A stretch of 64,000 nt of DNA from Tolypeutes matacus (taxonomy: Eukaryota; Chordata; Mammalia; Cingulata; Chlamyphoridae), in contig JAKSZT010004976.1 of assembly GCA_026826555.1 (NCBI GenBank), positions 4,644,614 to 4,708,613 of the forward strand, read 5' to 3'. The notes below the pieces were generated by a model that made no database searches, was not told the origin of the DNA, and worked only from the letters and a program-made list of their open reading frames with translations. The position numbers and the translations under genes were made by a program. Of the stretch, positions 46,308 through 57,640 are shown one piece after another (position 1 is the first letter of the stretch; every line of letters starts with the position of its first letter).

Positions 46308-46535
46308 CTATTGTGTTATTAATTATTATGTAATTGTATATAATTATAATTTAATATATTATAATGTAATCTCTGTTATAATAATTATAATAATTATTAA
46401 ATTCATATAATATTAAGAAACACTAATATATTGTACTTATAAATATATTATGTAAATGTAATATATTATAAATATATTATATAATTATAATATACATATA
46501 TTCAAAATATAAAATAATATTATTATGTTCTCAAG
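46308..46535. repeat. AT-rich low-complexity tract
   Basis: About 225 bp made almost only of A and T, with repeated ATTATAAT and AATATATTATA motifs. Confidence 0.9.
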
Positions 46536-48059
46536 GTTACTTCATGAAGTAGTGAGAAGATCAAGAGGGAACAAGATGAACTGTGATGGGGAGATGCCAA
46601 ATGGGGAAAGAAGCCCAGACAGGTAGTTTGCTCTGCTAATTGTAAAACGACCTTCACATACATTGAAGCAGAATTTCTGCAAGCCCCAGCCTGCTGGTCT
46701 CTGACATTGTTCTCCCTGGAGAACAACAGAACTCATTTTCAGTCCTCTCCCTCTCAGTATGGGGAGGGGGCAGCCATGGACAAAGCAAAGCAGTGCTGTG
46801 AAGAGAACCCCAAAGGGCTGGGGGCCGCAGAGGGAAGCAAAGGCAGGAGGTCATCCTGTCCAGGGACCTTCCTGGTGGTTGATGGGATCAGGACTAGGGG
46901 CAGAATTTACCTCGGTTTCCTTCCCTCAGCTTTGCTTTACAAGGGTGCCGCCTTCTACCCCATTATTTGCCTTCAGGGCTTCTGCCCAGCTGCTAGTACC
47001 TGGGGGTTCCCCAAGCCCAGGGCAGGGTCCAGCCTTTCGCTGTCCTTGTGCCTGTGGTGTCTCCCTGGCCCCGCTGTGGCCCTGCAGTGTGGTGAGCCTG
47101 TTCGGCAGAGACCTCTACTCTGCTTGCTCTCCTCATCCTCATCCACCCTCCTCCCCGCCCACACTTGCTTCTACTTCTGGTCTCCTTCAGAGGGGCAGGC
47201 CTCTCTCTTCCTTCCCTCATCAGCACTATCTCCCGGGAGTCACCAGTCGCCAGGAATGGCCAGGTCAGTCTATTCAAGTCTTGTTCTCTGCATCATCCTT
47301 TCTCGCTAGCCTCCTCTCCCTTCTTCATGTTCTAGGATTGGGTGCTCCCTGGCTCTCCTCAGTGATGACTACTCTCTTTTCCTTCACTCGGGCCTCCTTT
47401 TGCCCCCTGTGCCCTAAAATGTCATTGTTTTCCAAGTCTCCTTGCTGTCCCTGTTTTTTTCCTTCTGTGGTGACCCCCACCATATCCACTGCTTCAAGCT
47501 TTGCTGGCATATCTGTACTTCACCTCCCCAGCTGATGCCTCTTTCCAGATCCCTGATTCTGTACTCCCAGCCACCTGCCACACCCTTCCACCCTGCCATG
47601 CCCTTCCACCCTGCCGCCTTTTCTCTCTTTCCCCCAATTCCTTGCCCCTCGGGACTGCCACTCTGATTGTTTCTTTTTATCCTTAACCCTCTCACCCCAG
47701 GCCTCCCTCACCAACAGCATCCCCAAATCCTGTATGCTCTGATTTCACTGCTACCCAACTTCTCCTTCCTGCTCAAGGCCCATAATTTCAGCTCATGGCC
47801 GCCTTTCCTAGACGTTTGGCTCACCTGCTGAGTGAGTGTCTTCTCAGTGTCTTCCCTCTTGCTATGCATCCCAAACTTCTGCCACACTATCCATCCGACA
47901 GAAGGGCATTCCCGCCTTTTATCTAAGCACCTCAACTTCTCTACAGGCTCCCCCACACCTCCCTCTCTCCATAAAAGAATGAACTGAAACTGTTTTCATT
48001 ATCAGGTTCAGACTTCTGGTACCACCCTCTGCACATCAGCCCTAGCTATGTGTTTATCA
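46536..48059. other. Upstream intergenic region
   Basis: C/T-rich sequence that carries long low-complexity open frames (258 codons at 46759-47535) on the plus strand. It is probably old L2-like debris and not coding. Confidence 0.45.
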
Positions 48060-48190
48060 GTCTGTCTCCCTGGGAGACTGTCCACTCCTGGCCAGTGGGT
48101 ACCGAGTCTACCCATGTCAGCACCCTTGCACCTGGCCCAGTGCTGGCAAGTGTCAGGCACAGAGGAAGTGCTTGAATGGATTAACAAAAT
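48060..48190 (+). repeat. L2 3' end
   Basis: GGCCAGTGGGTACCGAGTCT, TTGCACCTGGCCCAGTGCTG, then CAGAGGAAGTGCTTGAATGG follows the L2 3' end. Weak L2-like text may extend upstream into 47.5-48.0 kb. Confidence 0.6.
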
Positions 48191-48604
48191 CACAGCTCAG
48201 ATGAGTTCAATGATCAACTCCAAACCGCTCCAAGGCATGGAGTTCAGGGTCTGCTGTGGGCAGCTGGAGTTGTGCACACGCTGACCCCACGGGGCCTTTT
48301 GTCCTCCGGGGCATCCAATCCATGCACACTTTGCTCTCAGCAGCTTCCGGAGTACGTCTTGAGATTTCACACCCCTGAGTTTCATTGTCAGACTCTCCTC
48401 TATCAACACCTGTTGAAACCAAGACCCAAGTACTTCCCCTCGTCCCATGACACTTTTCTTAAATTCCCCCTCTCCAAATTGTAAAGCCTCTCCTCTGGAA
48501 GCTTCCTGCATCATGTGCCTTTCATGTCTTTGTCACGTTGGCTTCCTATTTCACCCACTGGAGATGGGTCTTCTCTTTCCCAAGAAAGTGGCACACTTGG
48601 GGAC

Positions 48605-49590
48605 CGTGCAACATTCATTTTTTAAAATTTAATTTACCTTTTTACAAATAGGTAATACACTCACATGATTCAAACACCCAAAAGATAGTAAAAGGTCCAC
48701 TTTGAGAAATCTTGTTCTCACCCACTTCCTGCCCTGTTCCTTCCCCAAACCATTCAGGGACCCACTTTTATCAGTTTCTTGTGTATCTTGTTATGCAAAT
48801 GCATACAAATAAGGACACAGGGTCTTAGTGTCCCTCTTTCTTACATGAAAGGCAGCACACCAGCCGTCTTGCTCTGTGCTTTGCTGTTTTCACTCATCCT
48901 GAGGACCTTTCCATATCAGCACGTAAAGAGCTTCACATTCTCATTTTCAACAGCTACAGAGTGTTCTACTGTCTGAGGTCCCAGATTATTCAGCTTTTGA
49001 ACACCGACCAATCATTTGCTATCACAAACGATGCCACTGCACTTGAATGAGGCCATCCATGCTTCATGGTGTGGGTGTGCATGTAGGCATCTGTGGGATG
49101 AATTCCAGAAGTGGAAATTTTATGTGCATTTGTAATTGTGGTAAACATTGCCAAATTATGCCAGGGGTTGTACCATTTTGCACTTCCCATAGCAGTTTTT
49201 CTCATCCTATGTGTTGGAGTACATTATGGCATCTATAGTGATATATTACTGCAGTTAAATTTTTACATTTTTTTCCCACATTTTAAATTTGTAGTTCTTT
49301 TTCTGTGAAATGTCTCTGCTCATTTTTCTATTGGGTTGTTGGCTCTTTTTTTCTCAATTTCTAGAAAATCTTCATAGGGATATTTGCCCTTTATCTGTGA
49401 TATACAGGCAAGTTTTGTTTTGTTTTGTTTTTCTCATTTTCTCACTTGTCTTTTGATTTTGCTTTTGATGAGAAGTTCTTGGCTCTTAGGAGTCAGATCT
49501 ATTTCTTTTATTTATTGCCTTTGAATGTTATGTCATAGTTGGAAAGGCTTTCCTCCTTATGGTAAGATTTCTCCCATGCTTCCATCTACT
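48605..49590 (-). mobile_element. Old L1 fragment
   Basis: Reverse-orientation L1-like text: CATGATTCAAACACCCAAAA, a TCACTCATCCTGAGGACCTT segment, TTGCACTTCCCATAGCAG, ending in the TCTTTTGATTTTGCTTTTGA type. A TTTTG pentamer run lies at about 49415-49432. Confidence 0.6.
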
Positions 49591-49599
49591 ACTTTCATG

Positions 49600-50470
49600 G
49601 CATCATCTTTTAAAATCAATTTTATTGAAACATATTCACAAATCATACAACTCGTTCTAAAAGGTACAATTTATGGCTTTTGGTATAATCACAGAGTTGT
49701 GAATTTACCACTGAAATCAGTATTAGAGCATTTCATTATTCCGAAAAGAAAAACCCCTAGTCCCTTAGTATTTACCTCTCAATCCCTCTATCCTCCCCCT
49801 GCCATACATAACTACTAATCTGTTTCCTTCTTTATGAATTTATTTGTATTTACATTTTGTACAGATGGAGTCAAACAATATGTAGAACATTGGTTCTGGT
49901 TTTTTGCACTTAGCATAATTCCTTTTTTTAAAAAAAATTAATATTAATATATTACTATTCTCACAGTCCGTAGTTTGCTTTAGTTGTATTTTTACCCAAA
50001 TATCACCCTATTATTAATACCTTGTAACATTAATGTACATTTGTTCTGTTGCTCTACTAACTACACTCATTGTCCACAAGAGGGTTCACTATCTTTACAG
50101 TCCCATGTTTGTTTCATCCTTTAGCTTTCCTTCTAGTGATATACATGACCTTAAACTTTCCCTTTCAACCAATAACATATCCAAATATTAGTGCTGCTAA
50201 TTACTGTCACTATAATGTGCTATTATCACCTCTATCCATTTCCAAACACAACCAATCTCTTATAAATTCTGCACAAATTATCGCAGCTTCATTTTTTACA
50301 CATCATCTGTGATCCACTGGAATTAACCCAAGTATATGATGTACATGTGCACCCATCTTTCTCCAGAGGACCAACTGATGGAGGTGTCACTCTGAACTAT
50401 GATTCCTAGCTTGACCATCACCCAAGCCTCCTAACCTGCCCTCTGTGCCTCCTACTCTGACATCCCACAC
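49600..50470 (-). mobile_element. Xenarthran-type L1 3' end
   Basis: Begins AATCAATTTTATTGAAACAT on the plus strand, continues with ATACAACTCGTTCTAAAAGG and later CACCTCTATCCATTTCCAAA. This is the reverse of a long L1 3' UTR of the kind seen in this lineage. It abuts the older L1 copy on its left and may be inserted into it. Confidence 0.6.
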
Positions 50471-50533
50471 CTTTCCTCCTGCACATAAGTGACTGTTGAA
50501 TGTTTCATTCTAAAATGACTTTTAGACCATACT

Positions 50534-51050
50534 GTGTTTGCTAAAAGCTGCCAAAAGCAATATACCAGAAATGGCTTGTTTTTTACAATGGGGATTTATT
50601 AGGTTGCAAGTTAACAGTTCTGAAACCATGAACGTGTCTAAATCAAAGCCTCATCAGGCGATGCTTTCTCCCCCAAAGCTGGCTCATGGAGGCATCTGCT
50701 GATTTCTCTCTTCTCTTCCAGGTTTCATTGCTTCAGCTTCTAGCTTCCAGCTTCCTTTCTCCTGGATTCCCTTGATTTCAGCTCCTTGCTCTCGTGGCTG
50801 TCTCTCTCTACTCCTATGACTTTTTCTCTGTGTTCTGTGGGTTTCTTTCTCTGTTTCTGTGGATGTCTATCTCCATAGTCACCCCTTTTTTAAAGGACTC
50901 CAATATGAGAATTAAGACCTACCCTGGGTCACACCCTACTGAAGTTATCTAATCAAAAGTTCCCACCTACAATAGGTTTATACCCACAGGAATGGATTAG
51001 CCTTAAGGACATAATTTTTTGGGGATCCACCCAGCTTCAAACCATCACAC
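50534..51050 (-). mobile_element. Solo LTR, lineage-type, copy D
   Basis: Reverse-orientation element starting GTGTTTGCTAAAAGC and ending CAAACCATCACAC on the plus strand. Its right half has the ACCCTGGGTC/ATCTAATCAAA text shared with the 60.8-61.4 kb copy. A 5-bp ATACT occurs at 50529-50533 and 51051-51055 as a candidate target duplication. Confidence 0.6.
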
Positions 51051-51239
51051 ATACTCTTCTCCAATCTAGAATCTTCAATGCTTCCCTCCCCTACTCCACA
51101 ATGCCTATGGTGAAACTCATTTGCCTACTTGCACAAATGGCCCAGGCTCAATGTCACCAAAGAACAAGAATTCCTCATTTCACGGTTCTGACCAAACAGA
51201 TCCCTGGGTTATCTGGCTGCCTTAGGGAGGTAGCAGAGT

Positions 51240-51380
51240 ATAGTGGTTAAAGCTAGCAAAAGCAATAATATAATTAATAATTTAGTCTTGTTATGTACCA
51301 GGCACTGCTGTAAGCCCTTTCCATGCATACAAAACATTTATCACAGTGTCTAGATTATGTGTTCAAAAATAATATTATTA
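51240..51380 (-). repeat. MIR fragment
   Basis: TTATGTACCAGGCACTGCTG then TAAGCCCTTTCCATGCATAC: reverse MIR 3' part. Confidence 0.6.
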
Positions 51381-54244
51381 TCTCACTTTTGGCTTCATCT
51401 CATCTTCCTTCCCTACGTGAGCCTTTATTTTTGATAATGGTCTATTAGCTATGCCTGGAACACAACTTGGAGTTAAAAAATTGTCTTCAGGCATTTTTGA
51501 TGCTTTTCCCCTCTATCAATAGGGCCTTAATGAAATCTTGTCCATCAATAAGGCTGACAACATCTGAGCCCGGCAGTCAATCTTAGCTTCACAAAAAGAG
51601 GAACTGCCAGACCAGATGTGCCTCTATATAATGCTACAGGAAGCCCCAGACCCAAGGACTGAACCTGAAGCTGATCAGAACTCTAGATCTAATCATCATA
51701 AGAAGTAAAAGATTAAAGGACATCTATTAAATGATCTCATGAGGATGCAATTAGCCAAATCCAGAATGTGGGAAATTCTACACAAGACAAATGACCCAAT
51801 TCATTCAATAAATAAATGATAATGGAAAAAAGAATGGAGGATATAATATATAAAGATAAAATTAGAATAAATAAGAGACCTAAGAGACACATCAGCCAAT
51901 GGAATGAGTTAACCTTTTTTGAATTCAAACAAATCAACTGCAAAAACTCATTTTTTGTACAATGCGGGAAGTGTGAACAGTGACAGGATATTAGAAACTA
52001 TTAAGAGTTATTGCTAATTGTTTAAGTATTTAATGGTGTTGTGTTTTTTGTTTTTTAAAAGGACCTATCTCTTAGCAATGCATGCTGATGTATTTATTGA
52101 TGAAATGGCATCTGGATTTCTTACCCATGCCTACTAAGTCAGAAGCCATTCAAATTCAGGAAGCAGGTCCTACATCCTTCCACTGAGCTTTGAGTGAAGA
52201 GTCACAAGGAAGCATTTACTGAGTTTCCTGAGTATAGAGTCACCTTGAAGCAGGAGCATAGCTTGGTTTCCAAATGTCCCTCAGTTTGAGGGTTGCCTCT
52301 GGATAAGATGGGTCACTACAGAAGTCTGATGCGATGATGGTGGTTTGCTAAAAGTAGTATTCTTTGTTGTTGTTGTTGTTGTTGTTTTCATTGCAAATAT
52401 TATCATTAGTGGCTTTCTCAGACCCTTCTTCAATCCCTAGCTCCTTTCCCCTAACAGGAGCCTGGGAATGGTGGTAGCAAGAACTTTGTCATTGTGACAT
52501 CCAACTCCCCTGGAGTATCGGAGACACGGGAAAATAAAACAATTATGTATGCAACTTAAAATGGTTCTTAAGACTTTTATTGTTTTGTTTGCAAACATTG
52601 TTGACCTCAAATGGCTCTCTGAAGAGAGACTGGATTCAATTGCTCTGTTTCTCTTCCTGCTAACTTCCTGCTTTTCTATAATTTTGCTCATTTATAAAGT
52701 ATAGCAGTGAATTTTGAAGCTAAGTCTATATATGCAATATGAAGCACAGTTTTCTAGCCTTGACTTTGTCAGTCCATCAGCATGGAGGACACGAAAATCT
52801 TGTCCATCGTTGTTCCTTGCATGATATCTTTGGAGGAATTTTTTTAACACCCACCCCCAGTTGTCTTTCTTAAAGAACTGGCCTGCTTTCTCTTCAGATG
52901 GAGAACTGTATAACCCATTATGTTTCCCCCCAAATTTTAATGTTCAATTGCAATACTATATTGTATATCATCGCTGGAGTTATATATCGTCATCCTTTTG
53001 TGACCTCCTTATTTTCTTTTTATTTTGTTGACCTTATAGATATAGAGCCTTATTTATAAACTGATATAAAATAAAACAGACGTTTAGAATTCTCAAGAAG
53101 CCTAACATGCCTAGCAGCTGCCAGACTTTAATGGAATGGAAGTAAGAATGGCCGATGGCCTGGTATTTTGGGGGGAAGTCTTCCTACTATTGATAATCAT
53201 AACCAATGATCTTGCCTAAAACAGCTCTACCTGTGAATACATTTTTTCCCTGTAGAACAGGGCATCAGCCATCCCATTTCATCTGGTTTCCCTCATCTCT
53301 AGGCTCCCGATTTTTTGGTGGGTCGCTCTGAATAGCAAAGAGATCTCTACGTTATTCCCAGTAACCACAAGCAGATTCTCTAAAGTGAGAGCAGAAACCA
53401 CGGCATGGTCTGGAGCTCAGAGGCAGAAATGTTATCATTGTGACCTTCAGCCTCGTCAGCCCTAGGATTTCCTCTTGGCAGCGCGAGGAGGTCTGAGTCC
53501 TTTCACCTCCGGTGGAACTGTCTTGCAGGTGAATTGTCTTGAGCCCTCTCCACTGCCATGCCCCAGCTGCCCCAGACAAGAACACCCATTGAGAAGCAGC
53601 CACCCAAGCCAGGGTGTCACTTAACCATCCCTTTCTGCAACAGTCTCTTGAACACTGAAAAAAATCAGAAAGTTCTTTAATATTTTCATCCAGGAGTAAC
53701 CTACATTGCATTACAATTAAGGTCATAAAAGCAGAATTGGAGCTCAGAATTTCAGAAGAGTTGAAAAGGCTTCCTGCATTAAAAAGAAAAGAAAAGATTA
53801 TTCTAAAAAGAAAGATGAAGCACTTTTCATGAGGGCTCATTGCTTCCGTACATACAAATAGAAGCTATGTCAGGTGCTGAACAAGAGCGGTAAGGCTAGG
53901 TTTATAACCAAGGAGAGGGGTGGCATTGAAATGCTGAAAGATTATGGCAGGTTATACAGAGCAAATAAACAACCAAAGAGGGTTATAAGGAGTTGGTGCC
54001 ATTGCTTCCATAGAAAATATGCCCATTATTGATAAAACATTATTTACCTGACCAGATTTTTGGGGACATAGACCAAGGGAAGTAGAAAAAAGATGCCAAC
54101 TTGGATGTTTAAACATCTTAAGGACCACAAATGCAGACCTCAAGGTCAGGTGTTGCTCAGCAGCTGAAGAAACCCCAGCAGCTGCCTCCCTCTGCTCCAT
54201 CCGGTACCATATTGCTCCAAACTGATATGCTTCTCCTTGGCCTT
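51381..54244. other. Upstream intergenic region
   Basis: AT-rich unique-looking sequence with the TTG microsatellite. A 162-codon minus-strand open frame (53352-53840) has no recognised domain. Confidence 0.45.
52363..52387. repeat. TTG trinucleotide microsatellite
   Basis: About eight TTG/TGT units. Confidence 0.85.
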
Positions 54245-54345
54245 GATAATAGAAGTGAGTCTTGCTGAGTGCCTTCTATGTGCCAGGCACTGTTTTAATT
54301 TAATATTCACATATATCTTTTCACTTGATTCTCACAACAACCCTG
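54245..54345 (-). repeat. MIR, left half of a split element
   Basis: Contains CTATGTGCCAGGCACTGTTT and GATTCTCACAACAACCCTGT, the reverse of a MIR 3' half. It breaks off at 54345 and resumes near 55588. Confidence 0.75.
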
Positions 54346-55268
54346 TGATAATTTTATGTGTCAATGTGACAAGGTGATAGTGTCCAATTTTTTGGTCAAA
54401 CACTGGACTAATTGTCTCGAGGAGGTATTTCTAGATGGGATTATCATCACCAATCAGTTGACCACAAGTAAAGGAGATCAGCCTTAATAATGTGCGTGAG
54501 ACCTCATCAAATCAGTTGGAGGTCTTAAGAGCAAGAACTGAGGGTTTCAGGGATCAGAAGGAATTCTGCCTCAAGACTATACCTTCCGCCTCCTGTGAAG
54601 GTTTGGAACTGTACATACCCTGGAAAAGCATGTTCTTAAAGTTAATCCTTTCCTGTGAGCGTGGACTCATTGTAAGTAGAATCCTTACATGAGGCTACTT
54701 CAGTTAAGGTGTGACCCATCTCATTCAGGATGGGCCTTAATCCTCTTACTGGAGTCCATTATAAACAGGATGAATATATAGAGAGAGAGAAAGAGGGAAA
54801 GCCACGAAAGCAAGAAGCTGAAAGCAACGAAACCGGGAAGAGAAGAGAGAGACCAGCAGACACCACTATATGCCTTGCCATGTTTCAGATGAGCCCAGGA
54901 TCGCAGGCAGCTGGTCTTTGGGAAGAAAGCATCACCTTGATGATGCCTTGATTTGGACATTCTCATAGCTTCAAACTGTAAGCTAATAAATTCCCATTGT
55001 TAAAAGTCAACCCACTTCATGGTATCTGCTTTGAGCAGCCTAGCAAACCAAAACACCTCCTTCCTGATGTTCCAACATAAGGAATTTGGACTCAAGACTT
55101 CGGTGTCACTCTTACTGTAATTTTCAACCTCCAGCCCACCCTTCCAACCCCCATAATCACATGAGCCAATTCCTAATAATAAATCCATCTCCTTCTCTCT
55201 CTCTGACTTTCTCCTCCTCTGCCATCCTGTTGGTTCTGTTTCTCTGGAGACCCCTAACTAATACAAGC
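54345..55268 (+). mobile_element. LTR-like repeat split by the solo LTR
   Basis: The left part starts ATAATTTTATGTGTCAATG and the right part ends GTTGGTTCTGTTTCTCTGG then CCCCTAACTAATACA. These are the two ends of one very common mammalian interspersed repeat whose family name I cannot state with certainty. The solo LTR at 54594-55055 interrupts it. Confidence 0.6.
54594..55055 (+). mobile_element. Solo LTR with 5-bp target duplication
   Basis: 462-bp element starting TGTGAAGGTTTGGAACTG and ending AGCAAACCAAAACA, with a polyadenylation-type AATAAATTCCCATTG near the end. CCTCC directly flanks both sides (54589-54593 and 55056-55060), the 5-bp size usual for ERVL/MaLR integration. It carries no coding sequence. 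Confidence 0.8.
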
Positions 55269-55269
55269 C

Positions 55270-55575
55270 TTTTTTTTTTTTTTTTTTTTTTTTTTGAGGT
55301 TAGCATCAGTCTTTAATTCTGTCATGCTGTGTATTGACAGGTCACACGCTCTGGTCTTGTGTTGGCAGTGGCATCTTATAACAATGAGTCTGAAGAGCTG
55401 AGCACCAGACTAGCCTCCAGGGAACAGACACTTGTTCCAACTCCCACTTCCCCCAAGATTTCTTCTGGATTCCAACATGGCCCTATGCAGAGCAGGAGCC
55501 ATCAGGGACTGGCTTCGTTTGCATGCACACCAACTTTACATGGAATTATAAAAACATGTTTAAACCTTTTAATGC
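55270..55575 (-). pseudogene. Probable processed retrocopy of a 3' UTR
   Basis: A 26-base T run (55270-55295) is the reverse of a poly(A) tail. On the minus strand it is preceded, about 16 nt upstream, by an ATTAAA signal, and by roughly 275 nt of unique-looking sequence. That is the structure of a 5'-truncated processed cDNA copy. The parent gene is not recognised and no open frame is kept. Confidence 0.5.
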
Positions 55576-55587
55576 TGAACTAACATT

Positions 55588-55730
55588 AAATTATCCCCAT
55601 TTTACAGAAGAGGAAACTGGAGCACATAGCAACACATAGCAACACAGACCAGTATGTGGCTGGGCCAGGATTTGAATCTTAGCATCTGACTCCAGAGTAT
55701 ACATTTATTCCCTACACTATATGGGAGACA
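55588..55730 (-). repeat. MIR, right half of the split element
   Basis: Resumes with TTATCCCCATTTTACAGAAG and GAGGAAACTGG, then GGATTTGAATCTTAGCATCT. It continues the MIR interrupted at 54345 by the nested insertions. Confidence 0.75.
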
Positions 55731-56364
55731 GAAATGTTAAGGTGTAGGCCCTTGTTCTCAATTAGGAAACTTCAGGTCCCCCCTAAGATTTAATATGCAG
55801 CCCACTCAGAATTTCTCAGAACCAATTTTCTGGCCAATAGGCTGTCCAGGCTCTGCAAATCTCCTGCATCAACCTCTGGATGCTTTGACTGCTCACCAGT
55901 GCCCCACCAGGAGATGGCTGGTAGGATGAAAGGTGATGAAAAGCATTTGGGAAACCTTACTATGCTTGTTTTCAAAAGAAAAAAAAAATTGGTAGAGAAG
56001 ACTCTTGAAGATAATTTATAAAGTACAGTCCTGGGATAATTTGAAGATTTCAATTATTCATCCACTACTATTTAACTCAAGGTCTTGAGTCCCTTAGACA
56101 GGCTTCAGTCCACAAATCCCCTAAAATTGATTATAAAATTATGTCTCTGTATATTTTCTAGGGAGAGAATCCTTTGTTTTCATCAGATTCTCAAAGAGCT
56201 TAAAAACAACAAAAGACATCTAAAATCATTACTGTCTTTGTTATTCAAATTTGTGGGTAAATAAAATTTTATTGTGAAACTGGTTACTTAGTGCCAAGTA
56301 AAAAGTATTTAGGGTAGTACAATAAGTTTTACTCTGTTTATTATCAGGACTCAATTCAGCATTT

Positions 56365-56450
56365 TTGCAAAGGCATTGAACTTGGAATCAAAAGACCTCA
56401 GGTCCCACACTTAGTCAACTATGTCAACTCTCCAAAGGAAAATCTTACAT
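56365..56450 (+). repeat. MIR fragment
   Basis: GAACTTGGAATCAAAAGACC, TCAGGTCCCACACTTAGTCA fits a diverged forward MIR 5' half. Confidence 0.4.
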
Positions 56451-57079
56451 TTCTCAATGTCTAGGTTTATCTGCAGAAAGGGCAGAACAAGATATGCCCT
56501 GCCTGCTAAATGTGATGGATCACTTTGGGGCTTAAAAAATATGAGATTGCATTGTGAAAGTACTTTTACTCTAGAAAGTGACCACAGAGTTTATATACAG
56601 AATCTCCCTAAGCGTTAGGGAGTGATATGGAGCACAAGTGGGTGAATACCTGATAGAGCTTTCCCTTCCATGAAAGGTGGGTGTTAGAATTAAGGAAAAG
56701 ACATGTACTTGTCCTTTCTTGAATTGGACCAGAATAGGTGCTTTCTCATCTTGCAAGGATTGCTGGGCCCAAGAGCCATGATGGATTGTTGCAAGAGAGT
56801 CTTACTGCTAAGTGAGGCGTGGCAGTGAATGTTAAACATTTGAGAGCCTCCTTTATCTTTTTATGCAGCTCCATCTCAGATTATGATTCACACCAACCTC
56901 GTCAGATTAGAGTGTGGACACAGCCTCTGGGCTGGGCGAAAACTTGTCCAGAAATTTCTAACCAAATATTGCTGCTATTAACAAACTCAGGCTCCACTGG
57001 TGACAGCCTCAATCCCTGCAGATTAACTGCCTGCATTCAGTAATTCTGATGGCCCCAAACTCCAGTGATCACTTCAAGA

Positions 57080-57640
57080 ATCCCCTCTCAGGCCCCATAA
57101 TGCTCTTCAGGGGCCTATATTTAAAATAATTTATATTCTCTGGTCTGGTGGCTTTGTATTGCTAAGTCTAATGGCTGTTTCTATTTAATTTTCAGATGTT
57201 TAATTACAGTGGAACACTTCAACACCATTAAATTAAAACAAGCTACTAGCTTGTTCTTGATTGTGGCCTGGCCAGCTTCCAAATGACGTTTACAGCAATA
57301 TCAGATATTTAATGCATGCCACACATTTTGCTAACTTTGGAACAAAATGGGAAAAGGCCTTCCGCAAATCCGCTTTTGAGCTAGGAACACTTCCACAGGG
57401 CAGGGGGCGGGAGGGGTGGTGTTTTGGCAGCACGTCTCATCTGCTAATGAGTTTTTAGTGTTTCGTGGAGGCCAGAGTCCCTTTTCTTGGGGTATAATGA
57501 TTTTCTAATTTAGCTTTCATAAGAGCTGCTTCTATTACATTTTGTGAAAACTAATTAAATTACATGTTTCTTGTAATCATGTTCTTATTTGCACTGCCAC
57601 GTGACTGAGTCTGGTCTTTGGATTTGGCAAATGAGCAGAT
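57080..57640. promoter_or_regulatory. Candidate conserved noncoding element
   Basis: About 560 bp with no recognised repeat and no open frame of note, but at least ten TAAT/ATTA homeodomain cores (for example GTTTAATTACAG and ACTAATTAAATTAC) and a CACGTG E-box near 57599. It lies 23 kb upstream of PAX1. Enhancer function is inference. Confidence 0.3.

Noticed and set aside
46759..47535. 258-codon plus-strand open frame
   Set aside because: C/T-rich sequence gives Ser/Pro/Leu-rich text in two frames at once. No domain, no splice context.
53352..53840. 162-codon minus-strand open frame
   Set aside because: No recognisable domain or signal, and nothing supports transcription.
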